The notes: a model not told the origin generated them from the letters alone. DNA of 58,651 nt from Saksenaea vasiformis B4078 (GCA_000697055.1 JNDT01002156.1:1-58651); one strand, 5' to 3'; shown: positions 1-10,823, numbered from the stretch's first letter. Translations and numbers: made by a program.

Positions 1-2
1 GA

Positions 3-3000
3 TGGCCAGAAAACATCCACGAGGTGTGCAAGAACCTGCTGGCTTCATTGCCACCCTCTGAAAATAAATCCAAGAAACGAGTCCGAGAGGACGAGTCCAA
101 CAATGTCCCCAACCACAGGGCCAAATATAACAAGAACAAGCCTGACGAGGCCCGACCAAAGACCAAGGAGCCTAACTTCTGCAGGCATTGCCTAAAAAAC
201 AACAAGGTGATTTTCACCCGGGACCACAAGTGTCCCTTCTTCAAGTACTCCCCCCGGGAGCAACCAACTGCAGGCCAGAAGTGGGCAACGCGTGCCGCCC
301 AACGAATTATTGAAGACGCGGACGCCAACATGAGCGAATGCTCAAATGAAGAAAGTGGCCCTCTGTCTGAGGACATGGTCCTGGCCGAAACTAGCGGTCC
401 AAACTGTAAGCATTGTTATATGGCTTCCAAATCTGAACAAAACATTAATTGCGATGAAATTCCTCTTCCTTTGACAATAGAAAATGAGCGAGTACACGCC
501 CTCCTCGACACTGGAGCAAACTTCTCCTCCGTTGACCTAGACTTTTGTCTCAAAATGGGCTGGAAAATAAACAAGGCGGCTGGTGTCATCCAGTTAGCCG
601 ATAAAAATCTCGTCTCCAAACGTCTGGGAATAACTGATGAACTGAAAGTAGTTTATAATCGTCGCATAGTTAAACATCGTTTTGAAGTCATGAGCATTGC
701 AAGAGGTTATCGTGTCAGCATTGGCACAGACCTCATGCCACAATTCGGCATTGGGTATACAGGTGTGGTATCGTCTTGGGGAGATGTGGAAAAAACAGAA
801 GAAACAGAGGAGAAAATTCCTACTCCAAATGCGTCCCCTGCTGGGTCACCAGAAGAACGCAACAGTTTCATAAACAGTGTCAAACCTTACATGGATGCCA
901 ATCAAAATATACCTCCAAATTCGTTCTGCACTCTGCCCAAAGCTGTGGTGTACTTACCTACACCTGAAGGGAAGACAGTGTTTCGTCGTCAATATCGCCT
1001 AGCAGAGAAACAGAAACCCATAATACAAGAAACTATTGAAAAATGGAAAGCCGATGGCATCATACGAGAAGTACCACCCGACGTGCCACATGGTCGTTGG
1101 AACAATCCTTTAACCCTGGCTCCAAAGAAAGATGGTAATGGCAATTACACTAAATTCCGGCCTTGTCTGGATCCACGAGCCCTAAATGCTTTACTTCCGG
1201 ATGATTGGTTTCAATTGCCGTTAATCGAAGACATCTTTGAGAAAATTGGCCATTCCAACATTTTTACGACGCTAGATCTCACACAAGCGTTCCATCGACT
1301 GCCAATCCATGAACCTGATCAGGTCAAAACATCCTTCACATCTATTGTGGATGGGCGATCGTATATGTTCGTCGGATGTCCATTTGGGATCAAAACCATC
1401 TCTTCCAAATTTCAACGCGTCATGAATGTCTTACTGCAAGACTTACCTTTTGTGGCCACATTTGTGGACGATATTGTGATTTTCTCGAAAAATATAGAAG
1501 AACACACCCAACACGTTGCGATGGTAATCCAAAGACTCACAAATGTCAACCTGGTCTTAAATCCCCAAAAATGTTTTCTTGCAATGCGATCTATTTACCT
1601 TCTTGGATTTTGCATCTCAGAAGGTGGCCGCAAATCCTTGGATCCCCGTAAGGTGGCAAATGTCCAAAATTGGCCTCAACTCAAAACCGGTAAGCACATC
1701 GAACAATTCCTGGGTGTCATCAATTATTTTCGAATGCATATCCCCAATGCATCGACTCTGACAAGTCCGTTGGATCGCTTGCGCAAAGTTCCTGACCTCA
1801 GCAAAGTCTGGACTACGGAACATCAAACTGCGTTCGAAACCTTAAAAAAACTATTACTTGTACACCCTGTGCTTCACCAGCCAAATTTCAAAAAACCTTT
1901 CTGTGTAGCCACGGACGCTTCCAATGAAGGGATAGGCGCCGTGCTATACCAAATCGATCCCAACGGCAAAAAGCGCCACATTGCCTTCATGGCAAGATCA
2001 TTAACAAGCTCTGAGAAAAATTACTCAGTTACAAAAAAGGAACTGTTAGCAATTATTTTTGCACTCAACCGCTTTCATCCATACCTATGGGGAAACAAAT
2101 TTACTCTCTATACGGACCACAAAGCATTGGTGTATTTGCACACCCAAAAAGAGCTTAATCCTATGCTCATCAAATGGTTGGATAGATTGTTGGATTACAA
2201 CTTCGATGTCGTGCATCTAAAAGGGATCAATAACACATTGCCTGATCAACTTTCTCGCCTTTTCCCTGCGCCAAAAGAGCTGGGAGGGGGTGAGCAACCT
2301 TCATCAGTAAATGCCAAACTTGACAAGGATCCAAATTCCCGAGCTGCAAAACTGCTCCAAAATATGGTAGAACCACCAGAACAAGATCGCCATGAATTAT
2401 TGCAGGAGTCTCACCTATTTGGTCACTTCGGCGCAGAAGCAATCGTTAAAGATCTGCATAAAAAAGGAATGCACTGGCCAAACTTGAAGGAAGAAGCCTT
2501 AAACGTCGCAAAATCATGCCCTCAGTGCCAAAAATTCAACATAATGCGACATGGTTTTAATCCTTTGCGCCCAATCAGTGCAGATATTCCAGGCGATCAC
2601 TGGGCAATTGATCTGGCAGGAAAATTACCTGAAACACACAACGGCAATACTTACCTTCTGGTGCTCGTGGATATCTGTACACGATTTTGCATCCTAAGAC
2701 CGATCCCTGATAAACAAGCAAAAACCATTGTGCAGCAGTTAGTGCAAATATTCTGCGACTTTGGTCTACCACGCATACTACAATCTGACAATGGCACTGA
2801 ATTTGCCAATGAACTCATGGAACTATTTGCAGAAACAGCTGGTTTTGACCACCGCCTAATTACACCATATCATCCTCAGGCAAATGGCACTGCTGAAAGA
2901 TGGGTGCAATCTGCAATCAAGGGCATTAAAAAACAAATGGAAGGTGCAACAAACGATTGGGATCGATATGTTCCCACAATGCAATTAGCATTAAACAACA

Positions 3001-3698
3001 AAGTGTCAGAACGACACAACTCAAGACCTTTCGCACTTATGTTTGCCCGCAACCCAAATGAACTGAAAGATTACCGAAAGGACAAACCATCAAAGTCCAT
3101 GAGTGTCAAAGAATTGCAAAACGCAATCAAGGAAATGGAGCAAATTATCTTCCCAGCGATAAATGAGCGCACAAAACAAATGAACGATGCCAGAAAAACA
3201 CAATTTGAGAAAAATAACAAAATAATCGAATTCCAGCCTGGCCAACAAGTAATGGTCAAGGTCAAAGAGAAACAAGGCAAATTTGATGCTGAATATGAAG
3301 GACCATATACAATTGTCCGCAAAACAAAAGGCGGTTCATATGTCCTCAAAGACAATCAAAACGATTTGGAAAGGAGAAATTACACTCCATCTGAATTAAA
3401 ACTGGCACCTCAAAGTAAAAAACAAACCGCTGAAAAAGTCTATGTAGTCGACTACATATTGGCTCATAGAAAGGAAGCAAATAATCAATATAGCTACAAA
3501 GTGCGATGGAAGGGATACACCAGTGAGCATGATACTTGGGAGCCACCGAGTTCATTTGATGATCCCATCACAATTAGTACTTATTGGCGCCGCATTGGCC
3601 AAAACGCTCCTATAAATAACAAAAGAAGACGTGGTAGAGATACTCCTTCAGATCTATCTCAAAAGAAGAAAAAGCAAAAGGCGACAAAACGCCGTTAA
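3..3698 (+). CDS. Gag-pol polyprotein of a chromovirus (partial at 5' end)
   Basis: The reading frame is open from base 3 with no stop, so the true start lies upstream; the first Met in the window is at 24. Residues are counted from that Met. A Cys/His segment near residues 52-72 (CRHC, then HKC) stands where a gag zinc knuckle would be, but its spacing is not classic CCHC. Protease DTG is at 162. Reverse transcriptase has FVDD at 480-483. The RNase H motif begins with TDAS, Asp 631. Integrase has an HHCC-type zinc region ending CPQC, then catalytic Asp 863, Asp 922 and Glu 958; the last two are 35 residues apart, the DD35E spacing. A chromodomain occupies about 1138-1190 (VRWKGY, TWEP), and in such elements it is thought to direct integration to particular chromatin. 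No frameshift or stop is seen over 1,224 residues. Confidence 0.93.
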   Translation, partial: WPENIHEVCKNLLASLPPSENKSKKRVREDESNNVPNHRAKYNKNKPDEARPKTKEPNFCRHCLKNNKVIFTRDHKCPFFKYSPREQPTAGQKWATRAAQRIIEDADANMSECSNEESGPLSEDMVLAETSGPNCKHCYMASKSEQNINCDEIPLPLTIENERVHALLDTGANFSSVDLDFCLKMGWKINKAAGVIQLADKNLVSKRLGITDELKVVYNRRIVKHRFEVMSIARGYRVSIGTDLMPQFGIGYTGVVSSWGDVEKTEETEEKIPTPNASPAGSPEERNSFINSVKPYMDANQNIPPNSFCTLPKAVVYLPTPEGKTVFRRQYRLAEKQKPIIQETIEKWKADGIIREVPPDVPHGRWNNPLTLAPKKDGNGNYTKFRPCLDPRALNALLPDDWFQLPLIEDIFEKIGHSNIFTTLDLTQAFHRLPIHEPDQVKTSFTSIVDGRSYMFVGCPFGIKTISSKFQRVMNVLLQDLPFVATFVDDIVIFSKNIEEHTQHVAMVIQRLTNVNLVLNPQKCFLAMRSIYLLGFCISEGGRKSLDPRKVANVQNWPQLKTGKHIEQFLGVINYFRMHIPNASTLTSPLDRLRKVPDLSKVWTTEHQTAFETLKKLLLVHPVLHQPNFKKPFCVATDASNEGIGAVLYQIDPNGKKRHIAFMARSLTSSEKNYSVTKKELLAIIFALNRFHPYLWGNKFTLYTDHKALVYLHTQKELNPMLIKWLDRLLDYNFDVVHLKGINNTLPDQLSRLFPAPKELGGGEQPSSVNAKLDKDPNSRAAKLLQNMVEPPEQDRHELLQESHLFGHFGAEAIVKDLHKKGMHWPNLKEEALNVAKSCPQCQKFNIMRHGFNPLRPISADIPGDHWAIDLAGKLPETHNGNTYLLVLVDICTRFCILRPIPDKQAKTIVQQLVQIFCDFGLPRILQSDNGTEFANELMELFAETAGFDHRLITPYHPQANGTAERWVQSAIKGIKKQMEGATNDWDRYVPTMQLALNNKVSERHNSRPFALMFARNPNELKDYRKDKPSKSMSVKELQNAIKEMEQIIFPAINERTKQMNDARKTQFEKNNKIIEFQPGQQVMVKVKEKQGKFDAEYEGPYTIVRKTKGGSYVLKDNQNDLERRNYTPSELKLAPQSKKQTAEKVYVVDYILAHRKEANNQYSYKVRWKGYTSEHDTWEPPSSFDDPITISTYWRRIGQNAPINNKRRRGRDTPSDLSQKKKKQKATKRR

Positions 3699-3755
3699 AA
3701 TTCCCCAGGTTAAACCATTGCGCTCTGCCACAACTTTTGATCGGCTAAACAGCCT

Positions 3756-3767
3756 GGAGGAGGGTGA
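3756..3767 (+). other. Polypurine tract of the Ty3/gypsy element
   Basis: The sequence ggaggagggtga lies directly before the first TG of the 3' LTR. This is where a plus-strand primer is kept in LTR retrotransposons. Confidence 0.6.
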
Positions 3768-4182
3768 TGTTGTGTCCAAACAACTCAATGCTACACAACA
3801 GTTCCCAATAAGTGTATCACACATCACTCCGCTAAATTCGGTTATCTAGAGGGATTTTTTAGTAAAACAGTTCCTAGTTCTTTTTCACAAGAAAAACAGT
3901 ACACCGAGTCTCACGAACTTCACCGTTTCGACTTAGTAGATAACCGACATAACAAGCATGCTCTCAATGCTTCAACATTTCACAATGACGAAAATATAAT
4001 CTCAAAACTGGACATATTCAACAATATTGACCAACTATACGCAACTCACACAGTTGGAATTGACCTTCTTCCCGACAATACAGATACCTTTCTCACCTAC
4101 TGCAATACAATTCTGACATCTTGACAATTCCACACACTCATCTCACTCCTGAAAATCCAAAATCAAACTCCTACTCCGAAGG

Positions 4183-4314
4183 GATCACTTTGATCTCATT
4201 ATACGATCACTTTGATCCCGTTACACGATCACTTTGATCCCATTACACGATCACTTTGATCCCATTACACGATCACTTTGATCCCATTACACGATCACTT
4301 TGATCCTTTTCATA
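4183..4314 (+). repeat. Six 22-bp tandem repeats in LTR U3
   Basis: Units start at 4183, 4205, 4227, 4249, 4271 and 4293, with core gatcactttgatcc. The spacing is exactly 22 bp and the copies are nearly identical. Each unit contains a short inverted repeat (gatca/tgatc). The position, about 70-200 bp upstream of the LTR TATA box, suggests an enhancer-like array; that role is inferred. Confidence 0.9.
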
Positions 4315-4379
4315 GATCGGACTTGCTAAATATCCATCACAACAATGATTATTTGTAGAACAGCCATAGACTAGAACTA

Positions 4380-4388
4380 GTATAAATA
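4380..4388 (+). promoter_or_regulatory. TATA box of the 3' LTR
   Basis: tataaatag lies about 25 bp before a likely R region that contains aataaag. This is the standard promoter and poly(A) signal layout of an LTR. Confidence 0.6.
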
Positions 4389-4682
4389 GCCCTCATAGAG
4401 ATCACAATAAAGACAGTTTTCAGTACGATATTACTTTGGCAAGCAAGTGTATCTTTATTTCTCTTTGATTTTCTACCGCCTTTGACTTTATTTTTTTCCA
4501 TGCTTCCCTTTTTATCTCTGATTACTCCGTTGATACCTTTATCATCGTTAACTCTTTGAAGTCTTTGATACTGACTATAAAAGTATCTGGTGCTCACTTA
4601 CAACCGAACGACATATTTCCTTTTCTCTTTTCTTTTCTTTTTTTTTCTTTCTTTTTCTCTCTTACACAAAACCACACTTACA

Positions 4683-4751
4683 ACGTGTGATGTGCGAACA
4701 CGCAGCATTTACTAAACTTTCGGACATTCCGATGAGACATGACCATCCTTC
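4683..4751 (-). mobile_element. Truncated MITE copy interrupted by the Ty3/gypsy element
   Basis: Read on the minus strand, this matches the first roughly 66 bp of the 265-bp MITE at 5546, 26558 and 39620. The match includes the terminal ggatggtc and the internal stretch up to cacatcacacgt. It stops abruptly at the LTR border, so the other part of this MITE should lie on the far (5') side of the retrotransposon. Confidence 0.75.
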
Positions 4752-5244
4752 TTGATCTTTTACTCATAACACTATTTATGCAGCTCAATGTCATCACGAC
4801 ATATAAGAAAATATGACCATGTCAGTCTTACAATGACTTTACGAGATTATCCTAAGACATGTCCATACTCAGAGCACCAATCAGAACATATTCATTCATG
4901 ATCCAGTTACCAGGAAATTCGGGAACAATAAGATCCGCTCTTTCAATTCCGCTGTCCCTGATTCAACTGAGACAGTCCCAATGGATTACATTCTGAATTA
5001 CCGCACAGCTCTTCTTTAACCCGATCTCTAAAAACACTCCTTTAGATTGGTTAACAGACAATAGTGATATCTAAGACATAAGCTAACAATCTACTCCGAA
5101 GTCAACAAGACATATAAATATTGTCAACTCAGATAGAAAAGTTTTTTAGAAGATTGATTCTTTTTTTCTTTTCTCGAGAATAAAAACTAGTCTCGCTGAA
5201 TCTATTGATCCCTTTTTATTCCACATCAACGAGACATTACAATA

Positions 5245-5460
5245 TGATAAGAAAAAAAAGATACAACAGTAAAAAATGATATAAATAGTAAAAAAAGATA
5301 TAGTAACAAAAAAAAATATAGCAATAAAAAAAGACAGAATAATAAAAAAATAGTATAAAAAATGGTAGTAAAAAAATGGCAGTAAAAAAAAATCTAACAA
5401 AAAAAAACTGCAATAAAAAAAAGTAGCAGTAAGAAGAAATGATAGCAATAGACTGTAAAA
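5245..5460. repeat. Degenerate A-rich simple repeat
   Basis: About 215 bp of runs of A broken by short tags such as atagtaa, gcagta and gatata, with a loose period of about 14-20 bp. The reading frames across it are low-complexity Phe/Ile stretches, not a gene. Confidence 0.75.
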
Positions 5461-5545
5461 AATTACTTTTTTTTTTGCATATCTTACTAAATGTTCATGT
5501 CTGATGTTACAATTACTTCACTATAACTTACTTACATTTAACTAA

Positions 5546-6540
5546 GGAGGATGGTCATGTCTCATCAGAATGTCTGAAAGTTTAGTAAATGCTGCGTGTT
5601 CACACATTACATGTCATTTCTTTCAAACGATCCCTTCTAAATAAAATGAGTGCATCCTCTTTAGAAGCGTTTATGCTATCGTACAGCAGCGATCATTTCA
5701 ATCAATCATATTTCTTAGAACATCGGCGGCTGCTTGTGAAATTTGGTTAATTGAAAGATGGATAACAACGGGAATACGTTGAGACTCTTAGATGATTGTT
5801 TATTATTGTTTTACAGGGAGCTTTTATAGCAGTGGCGGTGTTCTTGAGAAATAAAAATTGTACAATGATAAACCAATGATCGATGTTAAAGAGGTTTCAG
5901 GTACAATCGGATATTGGACCCTGATATGATTTGTACTTCAGCTTAATCATTATTTATCCGGTTTCTCATCTGTGAGGTTTATCTGTAGATGTCGTGATAT
6001 GATTTAGTCATTGTTGTATTCCAACATCCTCCATTCACAGTCAGATACATTGCTAGCCAATGATTGATACATTACCATAAAGAGATCCTATTTCTACTCC
6101 GAAATTACCTTGAACACAGACTGTGGACTTTCAATTGCTTCCATATTAGCACTTATCCCGGATTCCTTTATACAATGCCTTTCACCGAGTTTTCTACGAT
6201 CCGCTCTCGATCTGTCCTCTGTAAATACTGCATTAAGAAAGATCCAATATAGATACAGGCTATATCATGGATATATGGGCATCTGTGCAATCATGGAATA
6301 TAGCCCAATCTATCTGTGTCCATGGATGATTTTGTTATAAAAAGAGGAACACTTTTTATTCAATAAAGATTTCATCCAAGTCTCGCTGACTTCTCTTGTC
6401 TCTTGTTTTTCTCATTCATTCTCTTGATTCTTCAGTCATTCTGTATGTAGAATACGACACTGCTCAAACGTTGCATATTTATTCATCATCTTTTGATTCA
6501 GAAAACGATCTCATATTTACAAACCTTCAGGACATCCGCC
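5546..6540 (+). mobile_element. 265-bp MITE split by a solo LTR
   Basis: The two halves (5546-5734 and 6465-6540) add up to 265 bp and match, in order, the uninterrupted copies at 26558-26820 and 39620-39884. The ends are imperfect inverted repeats: it starts ggaggatgg and ends catccgcc. It is flanked by a 3-bp duplication taa (5543-5545 and 6541-6543). The GG start and 3-bp duplication recall PIF/Harbinger-type elements. It has no coding capacity, so it must be moved in trans. Confidence 0.85.
5735..6459 (+). mobile_element. Solo LTR (725 bp) nested in the MITE
   Basis: It begins TGTGAAATTT and ends ATACGACA, so it has TG..CA ends. It is flanked by a perfect 5-bp duplication ctgct (5730-5734 and 6460-6464). 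Comparison with the empty MITE copies shows the insertion point exactly. It carries a TATA box (tataaaaag, about 6336) and aataaag (about 6362) in promoter-then-polyA order. It is a different family from the LTR at 3768. No internal region remains, which is the usual result of recombination between the two LTRs. Confidence 0.9.
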
Positions 6541-7268
6541 TAATTACTATTTAGTTGTACATTATATTATCTTGGTCAATATGGCTAGAAAGTATTTTTC
6601 AGACATTATGCGAATGAGTAAATGTCACTCATTAAGCTGATTCAAATGAGTAATGAATATTCATCAAAATTATTAACAGTGATTCGAACAAGATTGCAAA
6701 TGAATATAGTATCATACTGAAAATTTTGAGTAAGCAGTTCTTAAGTAGCCTTACCGATAGGACAGATGCGGTAATGAAAATTAAGAAACGATAAAAGTTC
6801 AGTTCATTGTCAAGTGAGTACCAGTTGTAGATTTGGGTCGGGCACCAAGGCTTGAAAAATTTATCAAAGATAAGTCATACCTATGACCTTGTATTGGGTG
6901 AGTCAAATGTAAGTAAGTATCGATAACAAATAGAAAGAGTATTTTTTGAGTAATCAGAGAGTTGAACCAGAAGAGATAGAAAGATAAATTAAAACAAAAT
7001 AGCAGGCAAGATTGCCTTGGAGTAAAGATGATACTCTACATCAGCCGACTCATATCTACAGACTTATCACATATGGATCGGGCTTAGATTATAGTATAAT
7101 AATGAGATTGGCATCGTATAACAGTGGCATTAAAAAAGGCACACTACCATTGTTTCCATCCGTCTTTTAGAATCTGTACGACATTTTTGAGAAAATTCCA
7201 ATTCGATAGTAGGTACATATCAGGCATGCATAAACGTTATGATACGTGAGATTGCAGAGTCTAGTCAT
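6541..7268. other. Intergenic, AT-rich
   Basis: The sequence between the MITE and the methionine aminopeptidase gene. I see no coding exon, hairpin or repeat that I can name. Confidence 0.5.
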
Positions 7269-8576
7269 CTAAGATTTGGTCAAAACATCTACACCATCTT
7301 CTGTTACAACGATCTGTAAAAACGTTAAAGACTGTTTACACGTTGGTTTACTTTCTTTTTTTTTTTTTACCGTGTGTTCAAATTGAGCGCTCCGACCGCC
7401 ATCCACAGTAGATATTGTCCATTGATCTGGCCACATGATACCTACAGATGAACCCTGTGATAACATAGGCTCAATCGTAAACGCCATGCCAGGAGTCATT
7501 GTCCCTTCTTCATCATTACCTAAGGAAATGGTTAATTATTGTTTAAACATTTCCATCCTTACGGTGATGATATACCAAGGGAAAGCAGTGGAATTCGCTT
7601 CCGATACCATGACCAGACATTTCATCCGACACGCTATATCCATGTTTTTCTGCATGATCGCTACACGATAAAAGTGAATCAAATGAACATGGACCTGCTG
7701 TTCCTAGTACCTGATGACGCGTCCAATTTCTTTCAACGGTACATCGGGACCACAGACAGCAATGGCTCTATCCAGTGATTCCCTTGTACATTCTACTAGT
7801 GCCCTACCGGGTTCATCTACTTGACCCACCAAAAAGGTTGCCGATGTGTCTCCGTGATAACCATCCAAATACACCTATTTAAGAATCGGTTGATTTAGAT
7901 AAATGGGAAACAGTCGCTTCAAAAGACCTACAGTGACATCAATATTTATTATATCGCCATCCTGCAGAGGTCGACTAAGAACATTTTTGGTTATGAATTA
8001 TTCTTGCACTCGCCAGGCCTACTCACTCATCAGGTATGCCATGTGCAATTACATTGTTAATCGAAGTGCATATACTTTTTGGAAAACCCATATAGTTCAG
8101 TGGTGAAGGGTAAGCTCCCCTGAAGGTAATCGCAGCGTGCAGCGCCTCGTCAATGGCATTCGTTGTCACACCAGGCTATTTTTCTTTTTTTTTTAGTGAA
8201 GGTACAGCTAATACTGGTTCCCTACATTGCACATGCTGCCTCCCAGTGCTAACACGTCTTTGGCCAATGAACATGCTTTGGTAAGACCTGCTATATCATG
8301 CTCATCATTGAATGGTATTTCTGGAAGCCATTTTGACATTAGGCCTTGCTCAACATAGAATGGCCTTTGAATGCCATCGGGAACGAGGCGGCGTGGCGCC
8401 TTTCGAACATCGACGCTTGCCAAAGAAGCGGGAACAAGTCGTTGGAAATTTCCCCAGCGACTCGATGAACGAGGTTTACTATTGACACTAAGTCGAGGTA
8501 AACGAATGGTGTTATTTGTATGCAATGCACGGTCAGCACATGATCGATGGATGAGTGTGGTTGATCGGTTGAACAT
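7269..8576 (-). CDS. Methionine aminopeptidase type I, probably mitochondrial
   Basis: The enzyme removes the initiator Met from nascent proteins using two metal ions. The gene is split by several short introns. Exon segments read on the minus strand include [17 protein letters not shown], then [39 protein letters not shown] and [16 protein letters not shown], and near the end [12 protein letters not shown] and FEHT joined to IVVTEDG. These hold the family's metal ligands: Asp in DIINIDV, Asp in HGDTSA, Glu in FTIEP and Glu in VTEDG. I chose the Met at 8576 because the residues after it ([12 protein letters not shown]) are basic, hydroxylated and free of acid, like a mitochondrial targeting peptide. 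An in-frame Met at 8639 would add 21 unrelated residues. The last intron (about 7310-7370) has a run of pyrimidine on the plus strand. Confidence 0.88.
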
Positions 8577-8904
8577 GACGCCCTTATTTTCGGGTTCACT
8601 GAAAGGATTTGCCTTCGGACAGCCAAAGCCGTCCATCATCAGCCTTCTTTTGACTGCGTGACTACGGTGACCTATGGTGCACTGTTTTGAAGTGAGTTGG
8701 TATGGTACAAAAAAAGCTTGAAAAACGTACCCTTAACCTGTGACGCATGGTATTAAAAAGGGTGTCCAGTATAGAATTGACTAGGATGACTTTTCTGATA
8801 GATGAATGACTTGTGAAGTATGAATGATTAATAACGAACCTAATAAAATGATTAGAAAATTAGTGAGACTATAGGGATTAGCTCACCTTGAGTATCAAAC
8901 CATA

Positions 8905-9492
8905 TTATCTACGGCGATACATGCACTTTCGTGCACATGGACTACAGGAAGGCAGGCAGTCCAGATCCATACCTAAAACAAAATACGATGAAATAGCTGG
9001 TTGTACGATCGTAAATAAGAAAGTACTTATCAGACAATGTTGTCTCCGACTTTCCCGCAACATATGTAGCTGCAGAGAAAAGAGAAGTGAAAAGCATATC
9101 TTGATTCGTCTTTGTATGTTCTTTTCATAGCTCTGTTTATGCACAGCTGCCATATGATTATGAAAGATGTTATCAGAGGATCCTGTACGTGATAGATGCT
9201 TATCTTTGTAAAACCAGATGTTCACGGCAGCAGTAAGGCATCCACTCTTGGTCGCGCTTGTGCGCGTGTTGATGATAAACAATACATTACTTGTATGGTT
9301 CTTACAAAAAAGACACTTACCTCTGGAGAAACATTTGGGGAGAAGAAAGAAGGCAAGAAAGTTTTCCATCATTTTGTTGGCCCCCCAAAAAAAGTGATTG
9401 TTGGGATTGGTACCATAGAACAGCAACATAATACGGTGAGAGTATCTGCCAAAGAATTCCATTATCACTAATCGACCAAATGGTGTATACAT
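8905..9492 (-). pseudogene. Possible decayed uracil-DNA glycosylase (Mug/TDG-like) fragment
   Basis: One minus-strand frame reads LLFYGTNP followed, in a shifted frame across the run of T/G at about 9380-9400, by HFFGGPTK and, after a stop, WKTFL. This resembles the Mug/TDG pair GINPG and HF(A/G)GPTNxFW. The expected spacer between the two motifs is missing, a stop falls inside, and I cannot find the rest of the domain with confidence. If real it is broken; it may equally be chance. Confidence 0.2.
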
Positions 9493-9499
9493 TTAATTC

Positions 9500-10185
9500 G
9501 TCGCGTGTATGCTAGGAAACTTATGTACAAAGCGATGATGCATCCCGCCGCTTAGCTATGTCCGCTAAGTGGCTGTCCAAGAGGACTATTAATGGCTGTC
9601 CGAAGGAAAGCCCCACTGAAAAGGGGAGGAGGTCATGAACTCTTTTTTTTTTTTTTGGCGCTGTCCATCAGTTCTAACATATGAATGTGTCAAATTTCTC
9701 AAAAGTTCCTTGCTCGGTAAGTATACAAGTTACTGTTTACTGTATAAACTTTGCGTTCATGGAGAACGTGATCTGTGCTAATGAAGTTACCGAATATTGG
9801 TTATTACTGCATGAACTGGCATCGAGCTGGCCCTTGGTAGGCGCAAAATTAGAGTAGCATAAACATTTATTTATTCATGGCTAGTAAATGAAGTATCGCT
9901 TCGATGCAAATCTACGGCCTTGAAGGCAGTTATAGTGTTGAGCGCCATCCTACACAAATAGCCTGGCGCGGATATTATTGTTGTTTTGAAGGAATCAGCG
10001 GGGGAAATTAAGCATTGTAGGGGACTGGAAGTGATGCAACAACGACTGGTGATCTACCATAGAAGTTGACTGATGCTTAGTTTACTAAACTGGCGAAAGT
10101 CAGTTCCACATACACTCACACACGGTCGGGCCAGAAGCCATGCAGGGTAAACGACAGAAAAGGGACAAGGCTAATCTTCCCCCTT
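9500..10185. other. Intergenic
   Basis: No gene that I can support. A 32-codon ORF at 9759-9857 (+) has reasonable codon content but no recognisable motif and no visible partner exon. Confidence 0.4.
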
Positions 10186-10189
10186 AGAT

Positions 10190-10330
10190 ACTCATCATGT
10201 CCCATCTCTTGCATGAGACAAGAGAGCCCTATCACTGACACACCTTTGACATAGGAATTGTATCAAGGAATCCCTACTATTGACATGTATTTTGTATTAA
10301 ATCATGAGAAGCTATCTCTGACGTAAATAT
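10190..10330 (-). repeat. Minisatellite fragment of the roughly 1-kb repeat family
   Basis: On the minus strand it shows two or three degenerate units of the tgcaaaagacgtgtcagaaa type found in the arrays at 12110, 30040 and 57860. The flanking parts of the family are not recognisable here, so this is a fragment. Confidence 0.5.
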
Positions 10331-10823
10331 AACACGGAAGGTGCAACGTGCAAATCGCAGCTAGGTACTGCCGTAAAAAGACTATTCACAGCGCAAAGTG
10401 CGTCTGGGGCTAACGTTAGACGATTGAAAACTGTCGCCGAGATATATGAGAGGTGCAGCAATTCCTCAAAGGTGTATGTATCTATCTGCACCTTTATATT
10501 AGCATAGACTCGTATACATGTCCTTGCAAGTATACTATATGCACCATGACAAAAGTACTTTCGTCGGTCAAGCGCCGATTTACCTTAAAACACTATATCG
10601 ATAAACATAAAAAAAAAGTACAACGCCGTGCACTTACCCTAAGCTTCGGGCTTCTTCGTGTACCCAAATCCTTATGTAGTATGAATCAAATAACAAAGAA
10701 TTAGTTGTTTCTTTTTTCGTCAAGAGAAAGACCTGCAACGGTTGTTCCTTTTTTACTCAGTAAGCCGTGCATAAATGTCCGTTTTCCTCTTCCTTTTCTT
10801 ACCCTTTTTTTTTTAAAACAGAT

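Larger units (their letters stand above)
1..4682 (+). mobile_element. Ty3/gypsy chromodomain LTR retrotransposon, 5' end cut by window
   Basis: The element enters the window inside its gag-pol reading frame and ends at the last base of its 3' LTR (4682). Gene order is protease, reverse transcriptase, RNase H, integrase, chromodomain, which is the Ty3/gypsy (chromovirus) order. A purine-rich tract at 3756-3767 sits just before the LTR, as expected for plus-strand priming. The base after the LTR begins sequence (4683-4751) that matches a MITE seen elsewhere in the window, so the element appears to have integrated in that MITE. The expected 5-bp target duplication would be 4683-4687 (acgtg); its partner is outside the window. 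The long intact frame suggests a recent insertion. Confidence 0.92.
3768..4682 (+). repeat. 3' LTR of the Ty3/gypsy element (about 915 bp)
   Basis: The LTR starts TGTTGTG after the polypurine tract and ends CTTACA, so it has TG..CA ends. Its right border is fixed by a switch to MITE-like sequence at 4683. U3 contains six 22-bp tandem repeats (4183-4314). A TATA box (tataaatag, about 4380) is followed by aataaag near 4405, then a pyrimidine-rich stretch up to the end. The left border could be a few bases off because the partner LTR is outside the window. Confidence 0.75.

Noticed and set aside
4683..5612. Opposed matching segments at 4683-4751 and 5546-5612 taken as terminal repeats of one 930-bp transposon
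   Set aside because: Comparison with the copies at 26558 and 39620 shows that each segment belongs to a separate 265-bp MITE in opposite orientation.
8905..9492. 195-residue open frame on the minus strand taken as one intact protein
   Set aside because: As a single frame it has no consistent domain. It mixes a possible glycosylase motif with intron-like and AT-rich sequence, so I list it only as a possible remnant.
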